DNA of 64,000 nucleotides. Source: Micropterus salmoides. Taxonomy: Eukaryota; Chordata; Actinopteri; Centrarchiformes; Centrarchidae. Position 1 is the stretch's first letter; the number at the start of each line of letters is the position of its first letter. Location of the stretch: NCBI RefSeq assembly GCF_014851395.1, contig NW_024041484.1, positions 4,660,183 through 4,724,182 of the forward strand, in the 5' to 3' direction. A model generated the notes under the pieces. The model saw only the letters and a list, made by a program, of their open reading frames with translations, was not told the DNA's origin and made no database searches. This document shows, piece by piece, positions 36,450 to 48,904 of the stretch. Made by a program: the position numbers and the translations under genes.

Positions 36450-37306
36450 ATCAGACGTTGAGCACCCCCATTTCACCAAAATGGCATGATCCTTGTTTCG
36501 CTGCGAAGCGTCGACTGTGAGATTGACAGTCGAATCAAGCTCCGCCCATCAAAGCATCGAATCTTCGACTATTCAAAGACTCGATGCTATTCTGGGTCAG
36601 CCCTACTCACATTATTATTGAAAAAGACCAATTACTGCCAGCCTGACAATAGTTGATTTGCTGCCCCTGACTTCTGTGACGTGCAGTAGGCTATTAATTC
36701 ACATCTGCTGTTACCACCAGTAACTACACATGCACAAAAATGTCTCAAATGCATAATAGCGTTAGCGAAACAGGTTGAATAATATTTCCTGCCAATGTTA
36801 TATTTACAATTACAGACTTTAACCATCAGCATGAACTTCCTCCTTGGCAGAAGTCTGAGAGCATATTCTAGTTAAGTATGTATAGTTATTATTAAGGATT
36901 TACCTGGGGGTAAACAAGAATATGCTAATTAAGTCTAAATAATTTCTTTAAATTGAAAGGCCGGCCGACACAGTGTAGAAATTCTGGCCCTTGAACATGA
37001 CCCCTGGTCTACAGCCATGGTAGCAGCTCTGTGAGGCTTTACTTGAGCAAATGCTACCGTCAGCATGCTAACATGCAGATGTTAAGCATGTATAATATTT
37101 CTCATGCTGACAATCTTAGTTTAGCTTGTTAGCTTTCTGCTAATAAGCGCTAAACACAAAGCTGAGCTGAGCTGAGGCTGACGGGAATTTCGTTAATTTT
37201 GAGGGAGACCGACACACCGACATTACCATCCACAGGGCCACGCAGCTAGCTTGAAAAACCATTAAAATTTCATTGAGATATATGTAAACAATGAAGATTC
37301 TTCTAC
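36450..37306. other. Non-coding stretch between gap and FN3 gene, with repeats
   Basis: 36473-36606 carries CGAATCTTCGACTATTC and ends in GGGTCAGCCCTAC, resembling a hAT-type element end. About 37005-37235 belongs to a high-copy fish repeat with CAGCATGCTAACATGC and related words also present at 54.5-54.7 and 55.85-55.95 kb. Further 3' exons of the minus-strand gene were expected here but not found. Confidence 0.45.
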
Positions 37307-40300
37307 CTTATCTTTAAAAATCTCCCTCATTTCAGCTCTTGGTTCTGACACATCATCCTGTAGATCGTCGGGTAGTGACCAGGGCACGACCATTGTGAGT
37401 ACCATGGCGGAAAAATCTAAATCCAGCCCTACAGAAGTCACAAAATGGAGACACAGCATGAAAGATTATTAAAGAAATCCAGTATATCATTATCAGATTT
37501 AGGCCTACGCTGGAGAAAAATAACAAAAAATAATGTGTTTTTGTTTAGTTTTTTTTACACATTATTTTTCTTTTTATTCCAGCTTTCTTGAATTAATACT
37601 TTCAACAGATTGCTGTTTAATACAGTCACAAAATGTTCAGTGGATTGTCTTTATGTCTAGTCAACAAACAGACATTCAAACTAAAAACCACCACACAACT
37701 ACAGATCCCTTGTCCTTATAGGACTAATGGAACATTCAGACTGACCTCTGTTCAGATCAGATCCAGCAGCCCTCAAGAGGAGCCCTAAGGATGAATAAGC
37801 TCCCTCAAAAACCACACGAGAATGTTCCGATTCCCACTGTCCGTCACATTCCTCCCACACACTGAGGACATAGGTCTTCCCTTCCTCCAACCCCGGTAGA
37901 CCCAGCTTTGGGTCAGTCACACGGCTGCCCTGGATGCTGGTGCCATTCTCCAGAGACAGTTCATATATAAAAAGGCCACAGCTGGTTGGTTGATGGTGCT
38001 GGGTTTCCACAGGGCGGTGGAGTCGTTAGAGCGATACCTCAGCTCAGACACACCATGTGTTCCTGGATACATCAATACAGACAGATCAGGCCACAGACAC
38101 AGTACTGTGCAAAAGACTTAGGCGGGTATAGGAAAAATGCTGTAAACTAAGAATGCTTTCAATAGGCATGTTAAGAGATTATATTTATCAATTAACAAAA
38201 TACAAAGGGAAATCTAATCAATATTTGGTGTGACCACCGTTCCCCTTCAAAACAGCATCATTTTTGTCTAGGTACACTTGCATGTAGTTTTTAAAGGAAC
38301 TTTCATGTAGATTGGCCCAAACATCACATCAGTGAATGAATGTGACATGTAGTGTTAAGTGCTTTGAGTGGTCGGAAGACTAGGAAGGCACTGTATAAGT
38401 TCAATCCATTTCCCATTTAGAACTTCCTAACACTGCCTTTTCATAGTGGGTCTACCACTCTATCCACAGGAACTACCACTCTATCCGCAGCTAGATGTAT
38501 TTGGGTGTCCTATACCCATATATGCATGCATCAATCAATTTTAGAAGAATAAATAATCTCCTTTGTGGTGCATGCAGATACTTCGGTACATAATATATTA
38601 ACAGAGAAACAGTATGCAACCAGAACCATAACGCAAACACGTAACGTAAGGGTCCCCCCCTGCAGCTAATGGTGGGCCTGAGTGGGCCCCTTTCCTACAG
38701 CAGAGAGGGAATTTAACACCTTTCATAGTGTGGATATTTAAATGTCACAAAATAAATATAATAACACTATTTTGAACACTGGACACAGGTTAGTAATATA
38801 AAATATAATATAATTAAATTATACCCATTACAATCTCAGTAACGCGAGTTACAACGCGTTTTAACATGAAATTATGCTGTGTTTTGGTTTTAATAATACT
38901 CTAACACCTACAAACATTTCAAACTTTTGGTACTGGAATAATAAAATCTATTGCTTTTTTAGTCCATTACAAAACTTAACAGGAACATTAGAGGACTGAA
39001 AAAGTGATATGAACACACAGAGTAGTGTATCTTTTTAGTTAAACAGATGTTGACAAAGTTTGACTTTAGGGACCTAATTGGAAGTTGGAAAAAGGTAATA
39101 AATTGCAGTATATCTCAATTTAATTTAAAATCGCAACATAAATATCGTAATAATATTGTATCGCGGGGCCTCTGGTGATTCCCACCCCTAGCGACAGTAG
39201 TATTGTAATATAACTAATTAATAAATAACATAACTCTTGAATGACAGTAACTAGTAATCTATATGTATTACATTTTGGAAGTAACTTGCCCAACACTGCT
39301 CATTGTGGCAGAGGACATGATTTCATTATCAAAGTTCTTGTAAAAAGCCCACCAGTTGTGTAACAGTACACCTGTTACACAACTGTACTGTGAAGCTAGA
39401 ACGAACCTTTTACAACAAAACTATGGCTAAATTATTTACATTTTAAATAAATTTCTCAAACAGAGAAACAAACATTACATCAACTGTGAATGCAAAACTA
39501 TTAGCAATACTACAGAATCCGTTTTCCTACATGTGAGTATACATGCACACACTTTGGTGTATCGATGAGCAAAAATGAAAGTGATCTGGTGACCAGTAAG
39601 ATTATTGGGTTGAACCAGCTGCAGCTCTCCGACCTCTACTATAGGCAGGTCCGAATGAAGGCCCAGGCCATATTGGACTGTCCTCTTTTGTTTGCACAGA
39701 AACCTCGGCACCTTTATGATGAATGAGTTAAGATACCTGGTGGCAACAAAATTTCCTCTGGTGAGATAGTAAAGGTTGTTTTGTTTTTTTTACTTTTGAT
39801 CCCATACTAACCCCTTTAAGTCCAGGTTGTGAGTGTTTTGATTTCTAATACTCAGGATGGCCAGCTCCTGCGCCATGGTTCTCAGATAAGTTTTAATTAG
39901 TTTTGAGAAGAGTGTTTGCAATAGTCACAGGTAGAGTAAGAGACCGTTTAATAGCTGTGGCTGCATCAGGCACGCTATGGTATAAGGAGTGGCAATTTAT
40001 GAATCCAGACGGGGTCGGGGCCTGTCTAGATATCACACATGATTTCTTCTTTCTTGAGGGAAATTATTAAGTTGTGCAATTTCCTTTTAAATTTCAACAG
40101 TACGCTAACCACCTCAGAACAAAACCCGTAAACTTACAATCCACTGTCTGTCCTCAGTATTGATCTTTTATTGAATCAAAGTCCAAAGTAACTTGAGTCT
40201 AGTCTAAAAGACCCCATATAGCTAACTTGTAAAACTTGTTTTCTTCCTCCTACTACCAGACACAAAAACATATGGCCAAGTTCCCCTTCGTAAGGACTGA

Positions 40301-43300
40301 TGGGAATGGGGACAAGAAGATATTTTACTGCAGGTTCAGCTATCTCATCACTTTGCCGGCTTTCTGTTAACAGAGTAATACTGCATAATGAGTAGCGTGT
40401 ATGGAACCATATTAATTCTACCAGTGTGTGTTCTCTCATTAGTTTCTGCCTTACCTGTGTGCGCTGTGACCGTCTTGGCACTCATGAGCACACCGTCTCC
40501 ACACAGCGCCTCCACCTTGGCCTGGTACTGTTGGCATGGCAGCAGCCCCCTCACAGTGTAGTTGGTCATGAGCGTGGTGCCCTGCAGCGCCCCCTCATGA
40601 TAGACTCTGAAAACAGAGATGGATGAGGTGTTCCTCACCTCCCAGCTCAGGGTGTAGCTGTCTGGGCCAAACGACGTCTGATGCAAGGCCTCGATGCTGG
40701 AGTAAGCTGAGGAGCACCGAAGGGACTGTGTTAAGCACTACAGTTTTTACCTAAAGCAACTCTTCCCAATTACAAAAAAGTAATTTAGTCAGTTCATCAA
40801 GCCTTGCAGGACTTACCTGAGTTTCCATCGTTCAGGACCATCTTGCTATAGCGGGACTCCATCCCTGCCGGGCAAACCGTCTGCAGGCCAAACTTAACCT
40901 TGCTGCAGGGCTGCAGATCAGACAAGATGAACATTAAGCTGTCCTTCTGCCACAGGAGTACCTCTTCTGTGACGTGGTCTGTACCATTGAGGTAGAAGGC
41001 GGTGAGGAGGAAGAGGGACATCTTGTGGTTCTCAGGGAAGTCCCAAGACAGCAATAAGCTGCTGGTGGTCCGTGATGTCATCTCAAAGTTCTTGGGAATG
41101 TCTGGGTCTGGTGGGAAAGGCACAAAGAGTTGGCAATGTGTTTTGGGTATCATCAACTTTTAAGTGTGGTTAACTGAGCAGTGGCTCATTTACACATCCA
41201 GCAAATGTGAAGCAACATTAGCATCATAGACTATATGATTAGCATTCATGTGTACTTGAAATTATAAAAGATATTCAGCGCCCTGGCTTCCAGGTAGTTA
41301 ATTTTACTAAGATATAAAAATCTACTTGTAGAGACATGATACTTGCTTAATACTTGTTTTTCTTCTTCTAATTATCTTTATACCAACAAGCATTTCAAAC
41401 TATTTTTTTTTTTTTGCTGTCAATCATTTGTGGATGTCTGCGACTCCATCCAACCGCCAGTCCATACCGGTAATAGTAGAGAAGCAGGTGAAGGAGTGAC
41501 TGCCTGCAGTCTCCATACAAGCCACGTATGAACCGCAGGAGTCCAGACCTGTGAAGCAGTAGTGGTTGTCGGACGTAGTGTCCATGCTGAGAGTGTTATA
41601 GGAGCCTAGTTCAGTGTGGTACAGGGTCGCAGTGTAGCTGTGGCTGACACCTGGGCGGTTGTCCACCCAGGAGACCAGCAACATGGAGGGAGCCCAGGAC
41701 TCGAGCTTGACAGGGAGACGCATTGTGTAGCCTAGGATGAGAAAATTATGAGTTTAAGTCATACAAATGTGGTCATGAAAACAGAAGAAGTCATTTGAAG
41801 CATCATTAATAATAAACAATCCACTTGCATAAATGTGCTCAGCAAATTTCATTGCTGTCTAGATGATATAAGATATTGGCCTGGAGGTATCAGTTGACCA
41901 AAGGTCACCACAAAACATTAGGATCCATCTTCTGTGGGCCACAAAAACCCTCAGAAAATACATCAGTCTGGTGAACAGTTACAGAACAGTATATGTGTTC
42001 CGGACCAACGTTTTAGACAAATAAACAGACCAACATCATCACTGAACCCATGAGGTGACAAAACGTACATTTACAGCTCTATATTTTTATTCTGAGATTC
42101 CACTAGAGTAGCTTTGCATGAGTCACAGTTCAAATCCAATCCTGTTCACATACTTATTTATCCTATACTGGTCCTCAGTTCACTCTCAGTCTGAAACAAG
42201 CCAATTTATCGCATCCTTTTGCTGGTGTGCTGCATAGGACAGCTTTAACTTATCTTAGAAAATGGTGATACAAGGCACTGAATTTGATGCTTTTATGGTT
42301 TATCAGACCAAATATGCCGGATTGGAGTGTTTCAGGTGGCCACTGAAGGTACCAGATATGTTTGAATACTGTACAAAACACACAACTTTTATCTTTTTCA
42401 CTGATTTTGGTGAAACTACATCATATTTTGAGTTGCTGGATGGACAGCTCTGACGTCAGCTCAGCACGAAAGCAGAAAAAAGCATTGGAAACCAGTCTGA
42501 AGCCTGAGCATGAGGAGGCAGCAAGGAAGTCCGCCACAGCCAAATACCTACAGAGAAAGGCAGCTGAATGGGAAGAACAAGATCCGAGCCATCAACACAT
42601 ACGCCCTGCCAGTCAGATACCCCGCTGGTATAATAAACTGGCCAAAGGAGGAGATAAAGGCCACTGACATCAAGACGAGAAAGCTCCTCACAATGCATGG
42701 AGGGTTTCACCCCAAATCCAGCACCCTGAGACTGTACACCAAGCGTAGCGAAGGAGGCCGAGGGCTAGTGAGTGTCAAGACCACTGTCCAGGATGAAATG
42801 ACGAAGATCCAGGAGTACATCAGGAAGATGGCCCCCAAAGATGAAGGACTTAGTGAATACCTCAGGCAGCAGAAACGTGAAGATGAGGACAAGGAAGATG
42901 AATAACCTTCATGGAGAGACAAGTCGCTGCACGGCATGTACCACAGACAAATAGTAGAAAGAAAAAAGACTGGACTGAAGGAAAGCACAGAAGCACTAAT
43001 CGTGGCGGCACAAGATCAGGCACTCGGTACAAGATCAATAGAGGCTGGGGTCTACCACACCAGGCAGGACCCCAGGTGCAGACAGTGCAAGGATGCCCCT
43101 GAGACAGTACAGCACATAACAGCAGGGTGTAAGATGCAGGCAGGAAGTGCGTATGTGGAACAACATAACCAGGTAGCTGTCATAGTGTGCAGGAACATCT
43201 GCCGTCAGTATGGGCTGGAAGTCCCAAGGTCAAAATGGAAGACACCTCCTAAGGTAGTTGAGAATGACGGAGCTAAGACCCTGTGGGACTTCAAGATCCA

Positions 43301-45599
43301 GACTGACAAACTGGTGACGGTTAACCAACCAGACATCGTGTTGGTCGACAAACAGCAGAAGAAGGCTGCAGTGATAGATGTGGCAATCCCAAGCGACAGC
43401 AACATCAAGAAGAAGGAACACGAGAAGCTTGAGAAATACCAAGGGCTGGAAGAGGAGCTAGAAAAGATGTGGAAAGTAAGAGCAACAGTGGTGCCAGTGG
43501 TAATCAGAGCACTGGGGACTGTGACTCCCAAACTGGGAGAGTTGCTACAGCAAATTCCAGGTAAAACATCAGAGGTCTCTGTCCAGAAGAATGCAGTCCT
43601 AGGAACCCCCAAACTATCTGAAAATAAATGAAATCATAATAGGGCCACTTTAATGACCTTTAAAGGAAAAGTTTGACATTTGGGAATAATTGTTATCCAC
43701 TTTATTGCAAAGAGATACCACTCTCATGTCTATCAGTTCAATATAAAACTAGAGCCAGCAACCGCCAGGTTAGCTTAGCATAAAGGCTAGAAACAGGAGG
43801 AAACAGCTGACAAAAGTGTAAGATCAACATGGATTTTACACATTGGTTGGTCAGATTTTGACTTAAGACACGAGTGTAAGAAAGCAAAAAGCATATTTTG
43901 AATAAACTTCAACTCTAAATCCGGTTTTACACTGTAGGCCTTTCTGCACAGCAAGAACCTGTGAGTTTTATGCTCACGCTGTATGGATAAACAGCTCGGG
44001 CACAACTTGCGTGCTAATACTGAACGTAAGCACGAAGCGCCCACTCGACAGCAGCCATGAAGGAAATCTGCTAAGCAGACCAAAAAACATCAATGCTAAA
44101 CCCAAACTAAAAAATTAAAAAACTGAGGGCAGGTCAACATGTAATTTCACATTTAAGATTACAATAAGTACACACAGATAATCTCACCAATTCCAAGGAA
44201 GAAGTTTTCATCTTGGTGGAAAAATAGTGTGCCGTTTTCACATGCAAACACCTCAGTGGGACTCATCAACTCCAGGAAGCCCTGCAGAAAAGTGAAATGG
44301 ACTGTGTATACAAATATAACATGACCATCAGATCAGTATAAAACTGTAGTTCCATGTTATATCAGAAGTACCTTGGTGGCAGTTGTTGGTTGCTTTAGGG
44401 GTTTCTGCCTGCCGCTGATTTTAGTTAACTTTGTACCTTAGAGTGAGATAAACACATTTCATTTCACATCCAATAACAGTAGTTCTTATCAAGTAAAAAT
44501 ATCAAAAAAGTTAAAAAGATTCTTACATGGGTTGATTTTTAAAGTCCATTCCTGAACAGAGCCTCCATACTGAAGCGTTAGCTTGTTTTCTACAGCTGGG
44601 TACACCGTCAGGGAGGTAACTTTACCCAGCTTCCTGATGGATTTCAGCGCTGTATCATTGAGCCATATGTTTCCATTTTGCCTTAAAGGATGGAAGAAAA
44701 AGCTTTGCTACACTCCATTTTTAGCATGTGTGTGCACGCTTCCACCTTTGTGGCAACAATATGGGGAAGACCCTTTCCAGTTTTCACATGACAATGCCCC
44801 AGTGTACAAATGAAGATCCATACAGAAATGGTTTTGGTGGGGAACAACTCAATCCAACACTAGTGCCAACTTATCTAATGCTCTTGTGTCTGAATGGGAG
44901 CAAATTCATGCAGCCAGGTTCCACCAGCTGGTAAAAAGAGGAGTGGAGGTTGTTACAGCTGCAGATTAGTGTTTCTCATTTTGGAATTACATGTTGCAGT
45001 GTAGTCTAATGTTCAGGTATGCACATACATTTGGCCACCACAGAACTCCAAACAAATAAAAAAAAAAAATTATTTCATAGAGGGTGAGGGAATCTACTTT
45101 GTGCTCCAAAAAGTCTTGATCTGATCCTGCATTTGAGAGCATTTTCAATTATAGCTGTTATAGGTATGCCGAAATCACCACAAATATATAATGAGTCCTA
45201 AAATCTATGTAGGCTTAAGTTATGTTCTACCATGGGTCCAGATTTGCCCAGAAACACTAATTTGTGGTTTTGTGAATGGAGTTTGGCGACAGGTTCTTTT
45301 TACATGGCAGATAAACACTTGATCAGGCATCATTAAGCACTGTGTGAAACACTGTAAACTACACCCTTAAAAACGCTTGTTTCTTATGTTTACCTTTCCA
45401 GAGCGTCGTCCTTGCTCATCCAGCATATTGAGAAGGAAATACCACTGGATCGTCCTGGAAGGAAAACAGTATCCAAATGTAACAAACTCCTGTTTATTTT
45501 AACGCAGTAATAGGCCTGATGTCTGATGCAGTGTGCTACTCACCCAACGATATATGAGACACCAGTATGAAGAAGCTTAACGAAAACTCTAAGGAGTTC
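37307..45599 (-). CDS. Fibronectin type III repeat protein with possible SEA start, partial
   Basis: Ten exons on -: 45599-45544, 45454-45394, 44681-44527, 44436-44372, 44281-44188, 41731-41468, 41107-40817, 40706-40455, 38062-37746, 37428-37307. All have AG/GT borders and phases that fit, giving about 559 codons. The first exon encodes a hydrophobic run (EFSLSFFILVSHISLG), a likely signal peptide whose Met must lie in an upstream exon not found. Exons 2-5 encode about 125 residues with no domain I recognise (e.g. SPTEVFACENGTLFF). Exons 6-9 each encode one FN3 module in phase 1-1 (LVSWVDNRPG, LLLSWDFPENH, YTLSWEVRNTS). These have a paired-Cys pattern of the PCxxYxxxVxxxC type (LLPCQQYQAKVEALC, LQPCSKVKFGLQTVC) and N-glycosylation sites. 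Exon 9 has a one-base deletion near 37985. Exon 10 (LDLDFSAMVLTMVVPWSLPD) looks like the start of a SEA domain. FN3 plus SEA recalls UMODL1-type proteins, but the EMI/WAP part is absent and I do not assign a name. The 3' end is missing towards the gap. Confidence 0.8.
38100..38322 (-). mobile_element. Tc1-like transposon end fragment
   Basis: Starts with the terminus CAGTACTGTGCAAAAGACTT. It continues through ATGCTGTAAACTAAGAATGC and ATATTTGGTGTGACCACCGT to TTCAAAACAGCATCA and GGCCCAAACATCACATC. This is the end plus the 3' portion of a transposase in reverse orientation, of a family different from the 13-kb element. The other end is absent. It lies in the intron between FN3 exons 8 and 9. Confidence 0.65.
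38332..38418 (+). repeat. SINE tail fragment
   Basis: TGTGACATGTAGTGTTAAGT, GCTTTGAGTGGTCGGAAGAC and CACTGTATAAGTTCAATCCA match the 3' body of the common fish tRNA-derived SINE whose head type is at 23206. It abuts the Tc1 fragment, so one may have inserted into the other. Confidence 0.6.
39353..39385. repeat. Perfect 14-bp inverted repeat, 5-base loop
   Basis: Arms CAGTTGTGTAACAG and CTGTTACACAACTG surround TACAC. Intronic; no function evident. Confidence 0.85.
42444..43634 (+). mobile_element. RLE-type LINE (R4/Dong/Rex6-like), 5'-truncated 3' part
   Basis: One + frame carries the end of the RT-associated region (LNGKNKIRAINTYALPVRYP, LLTMHGGFHPKSSTLRLY) and a CCHC finger (CRQCKDAPETVQHITAGC). 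A restriction-like endonuclease follows with NQPDIVLVDKQQKKAAVIDV, the PD-(D/E)xK pattern. The RT catalytic core is missing, as expected of a 5' truncation. The element sits in intron 5 of the FN3 gene, antisense to it. Confidence 0.8.
42510..43631 (+). pseudogene. LINE ORF C-terminal part with one in-frame stop
   Basis: The frame is continuous for 374 codons except for TAA at 42903-42905 (after REDEDKEDE), beyond which PSWRDKSLHGMYHRQIVE resumes in the same frame. No frameshift is seen. The protein would cleave target DNA with its RLE domain to prime reverse transcription. Here only the C-terminal finger and nuclease remain, so the copy is inactive. Confidence 0.8.
44690..45040 (+). pseudogene. 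Tc1/mariner transposase remnant, internally deleted
   Basis: The + strand reads FSHDNAPVYK, corresponding to the second-Asp block of a Tc1-like transposase. After a deletion comes SNALVSEWEQIHAARFHQLV, then KRGVEVVTAAD and a stop, the C-terminal tail of such enzymes. The block with the third acidic residue is lost. It lies in the intron between exons 2 and 3 of the minus-strand FN3 gene. Confidence 0.65.
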
Positions 45600-48500
45600 C
45601 TGAAAATGTAAATAGCCTAATAAATACTAAGTAATACATTTTATCTGATAGCACCTTTCATGACACTCAAGGTCGCTGATTAATTCGTTGAATTCGGAAG
45701 AGATAGGGGACATAAAACCGGCACTTATTCTCTTACATTTTCGTGGCAATTCCTGCGAAGGAGAGCATGTTGTGTTTGGCCTGGCTGGAAATGACAGACT
45801 GCTAATGAGTGGCAGGTGTGCGCTGCCTTCCTGTGCTTTCATGTGGTGTCTTTGGGAAAATCTACGTGAACGCCCCCTGAGGTTGGAACAACTCAGAAAA
45901 TTTGAGAAAATGTTGGTAGAGTTGCTGAGTTGTTGACATCCTATATGTAGAAACATGGCTCTCAACATGGTTGATGGTTAGAAACCTTTGATTAATGGTG
46001 CGAAATCATGTAGGCTGTGGTGTCATTTACACTGGGGACGCTGGGGACATGTCCCCAACCGCTTTTTGAAAGAATTTGCCAAAAGTTTTTTGAAAATTAG
46101 CTTGCAACAAGAAATGTTAAATAACAAATAAAATTCTTTGAGAAAGGTATACTTGCACAATAGGAAAACATGAAATGCAAAGTAAATATAGAAGAAACAG
46201 ATCTGCCTTGTCCAAAAAAAAACAGGCTGGTGATTATTGTATTATATTCGATAATCGATTTTTATATTCTGAATTATCACGACCACATGAATTTTTTTCC
46301 CTTTATAAATAAAGACATTTACACCATAAATTGGTGCAGAAAATGTCTGCAGAATGCAGAAAATTAATAGTTTAACACTCAAAATCTTCTGAGGGAGGAC
46401 CCCCAGACCCCCTGATCGAATAGCTTATATCATCATTGAATACTTCTTCCAAATAGAATTGGAGTATCTTGTTCTCTTGACTCCAATATTGTGCATTATC
46501 ACGTGGCATGGACTAAGTGTTTCATAACACCCATATGAGCCCTTAAATGTCCCTGCCACTTTTCAACACCAAGTGACACCCTTGGCTGTAGGCAGACAGG
46601 ATGGTACACTCTGACAAGGCCTATTCATGTTTTGATAACATTTCATTGTAATATGATATTAGGTTATAACTGTTAGTTTACAGTCCACAACCTATTTGCA
46701 GTAGGCCTTCAAGCAATATTTTTGTAGTTTCAGGTTGCCTAATATAGGCCTACTGGTGCATTAACAACTCTGGGACAAAAATCACTTTGTAATAGAAAGC
46801 TCCAAACTGTTTCAGCAGTCTTGATTCAACACTTCTTTTTAGTAGCGTCCACGTTGTTCCCACATTCACACTTTAAAAGCACATGAACAAACCGAAGTTG
46901 AAAGGACTTCAAACTCGAGAGATGGGATTATCCGAGGTGCATGTGAATGCACCATTCACTCACCTGCTTCACCAAGTTACTAGAAGTCTTTTGTTTTTCA
47001 TATAATATAGGCCTATGATACATTTAAAACTAATACCGATGCCAGTCCCTTGTATATGTCCTTGTATAAAACACTGGACCCACATTTACTATAATGCATC
47101 TCAATGATGATGACGATGATTTCATCCGGGTTATTTTCTCAAATTTAGAAAAGTCCCTCCAAAGCCATCCCATTCTCATTCCCAGGGCTCAAATATGCTT
47201 TGACACGTCCTTCAGCGTCATGGTTGAACTCAATGGGGGAAGCCTTTTGTAAAACTAAAGTAGGCCGAGTAGAAATAAGAGTAAGGAGTTGATTGGGGTG
47301 GATTGGTGGTCAGACCCGGACTACACAGGGCGTTAAACGGCAATGCCAACGGTTCTTGACCTTGGGATGAGAACGGGTTGCCAAAGCTAAGACATAAAAG
47401 TGATTCCTGAACTGTGTAGCCTAATAGCCTCTTGATGAGTCCCTCACAATGCTTGTCGTAGGTAGGCCTACAAGTGCATTCAAATTTCGAACAAATGTAG
47501 CCTATCACAAAGTAGCAAGTAACCATGTAAAGTTTGTCAGACGGATGGTTGATGGACCAGACTTGCCCACGTTCACCTGTTTTATCAGTAAACGTGACGG
47601 TGGATTACCTGATACAATAGTATTCTATTCTTATAGTCAGAAGGCCTATCATGACGAAAGAGGAGAATATTGGAGACTAGCCTTTGTGATGAAAACAAAA
47701 GGACAGGCAGAACAACTCCAAAGACTACATTTTAGGTTTAGTGTGGACATAATTCAGTCTATCCAGAATTTGAGATGTCGCAATCGCAACAAATTCCCGA
47801 GAATTCAGCGTGACACTCCCTCAAATTTGTCCTATCCTCGCCGTTTCCAGTTACGTTATGTCAGCTTGTCATTTCCTGATTTACAAGTAACGTCTCACTT
47901 GCCGACAAAAAAGGACCGTGAAAAACAGTAGGCTTTCGATCTTGACAGAGTGGCAGAAACGCATGGAGGAAATCAGACGAGACAACTCACTGTGACACGG
48001 GCTGCTGCGTCCCGGTAAATTGCAAGCCCTGAAATAATCAAGGTAAGCTGGTTTTAAATATGCAGGGTTCAGGTTAGGTCCGGGAAATCTCACTATTTCA
48101 TCGCAAAAAACGCCCCAAACGTTTTTAGAAAAGCTGCCGCAAAATCAGGCATTTTAGACTGCAACAATCTCAGGCCCCTCAGAAATCCTGGAGGGACTGA
48201 TAAATTGCAGTTCTTCCAATCTAAGATTGCTTCAGCTTTAATTGCTAAGTATTCAGTATTTCGTAAAGAAAAAGGCAAAAAAGAAAAGGGGGAAATAATT
48301 AAATAAATAATTCTTTGTGACATTTTTGCCTTCCTGCTGTCATGACTCCTCAGAAGTCTCTTGGAACCCCATGTTGCATGTTGTGACGCAGAAGGCCTGT
48401 AGGTGGCATTGTGCACCTATATGAAATTTGCAGTCCACCATCTGCAAAGTACACAAATAAATGTGTAAATATTTTATTCAAACGTCAGTAACTGATCAAG

Positions 48501-48904
48501 CGGCATGGCAAGAAACTGATTTAAAAAAAAAGAAAGAAACCCGAAACAAACACTTATGCCTTCCTGAAGCCTGCTCTAAGACTTATTCTCATTTACCTTC
48601 TGTGTGACTTTGTGATTACATTAGGCAAACGAAAGACGACTTGTCCTCTATTACTGGTCCTGCATCGCTGTGTCCAGCTGTTCAGGGTCTACTGGACAGC
48701 AATCAGACAAAGGAGCTTTTGTCTGATAAATCTTAACAAGCAACATACTAAATTGGAGTCACAAGTATGCACAGTATCTGAAGAGTTTCAGGCTGTTGGC
48801 TTGTGGGGGCTGCAACTTTTTCTACCTCTGCTGGGCTATAATTCAAGTCAAATCAGAATCTGAGCAGCAGGGTCTTGGGAAGTATAAGAGTATTCTAACG
48901 CAAT
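45600..48904. other. Spacer between the two divergent genes
   Basis: Must hold the missing first exon(s) and promoter of the minus-strand FN3 gene and the promoter of the esterase, but neither could be pinned down. An open frame of 160 codons at 47449-47931 (+) has no domain or splice context. About 48055-48400 looks like a common fish repeat (GCAAAATCAGGCATTTTAG, CTCAGAAATCCTGGAGGGAC). Confidence 0.45.
47449..47931 (+). other. Unassigned open frame, 160 codons
   Basis: Starts MLVVGRPTSAFKFRTNVAYH and is rich in Arg/Phe/Tyr, with no recognisable motif, signal or coding-like repeat. Codon use resembles the AT-rich spacer, and no splice sites connect it to either neighbouring gene. Probably a chance ORF or a piece of unrecognised repeat. 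Confidence 0.15.

Noticed and set aside
37262..37306. Extension of the last FN3-gene exon through its donor
   Set aside because: The in-frame read-through beyond 37307 loses protein-like character, and GTAGAA is an acceptable donor at phase 0; kept as intron.
42707..43612. Minus-strand frames of 93 and 135 codons opposite the LINE
   Set aside because: Shadow frames; the plus strand carries the finger and nuclease motifs.
48882..48890. TATA-like GTATAAGAG before the esterase ATG
   Set aside because: It lies only about 20 bases before the start codon, so a TATA-driven start would fall inside the coding sequence.
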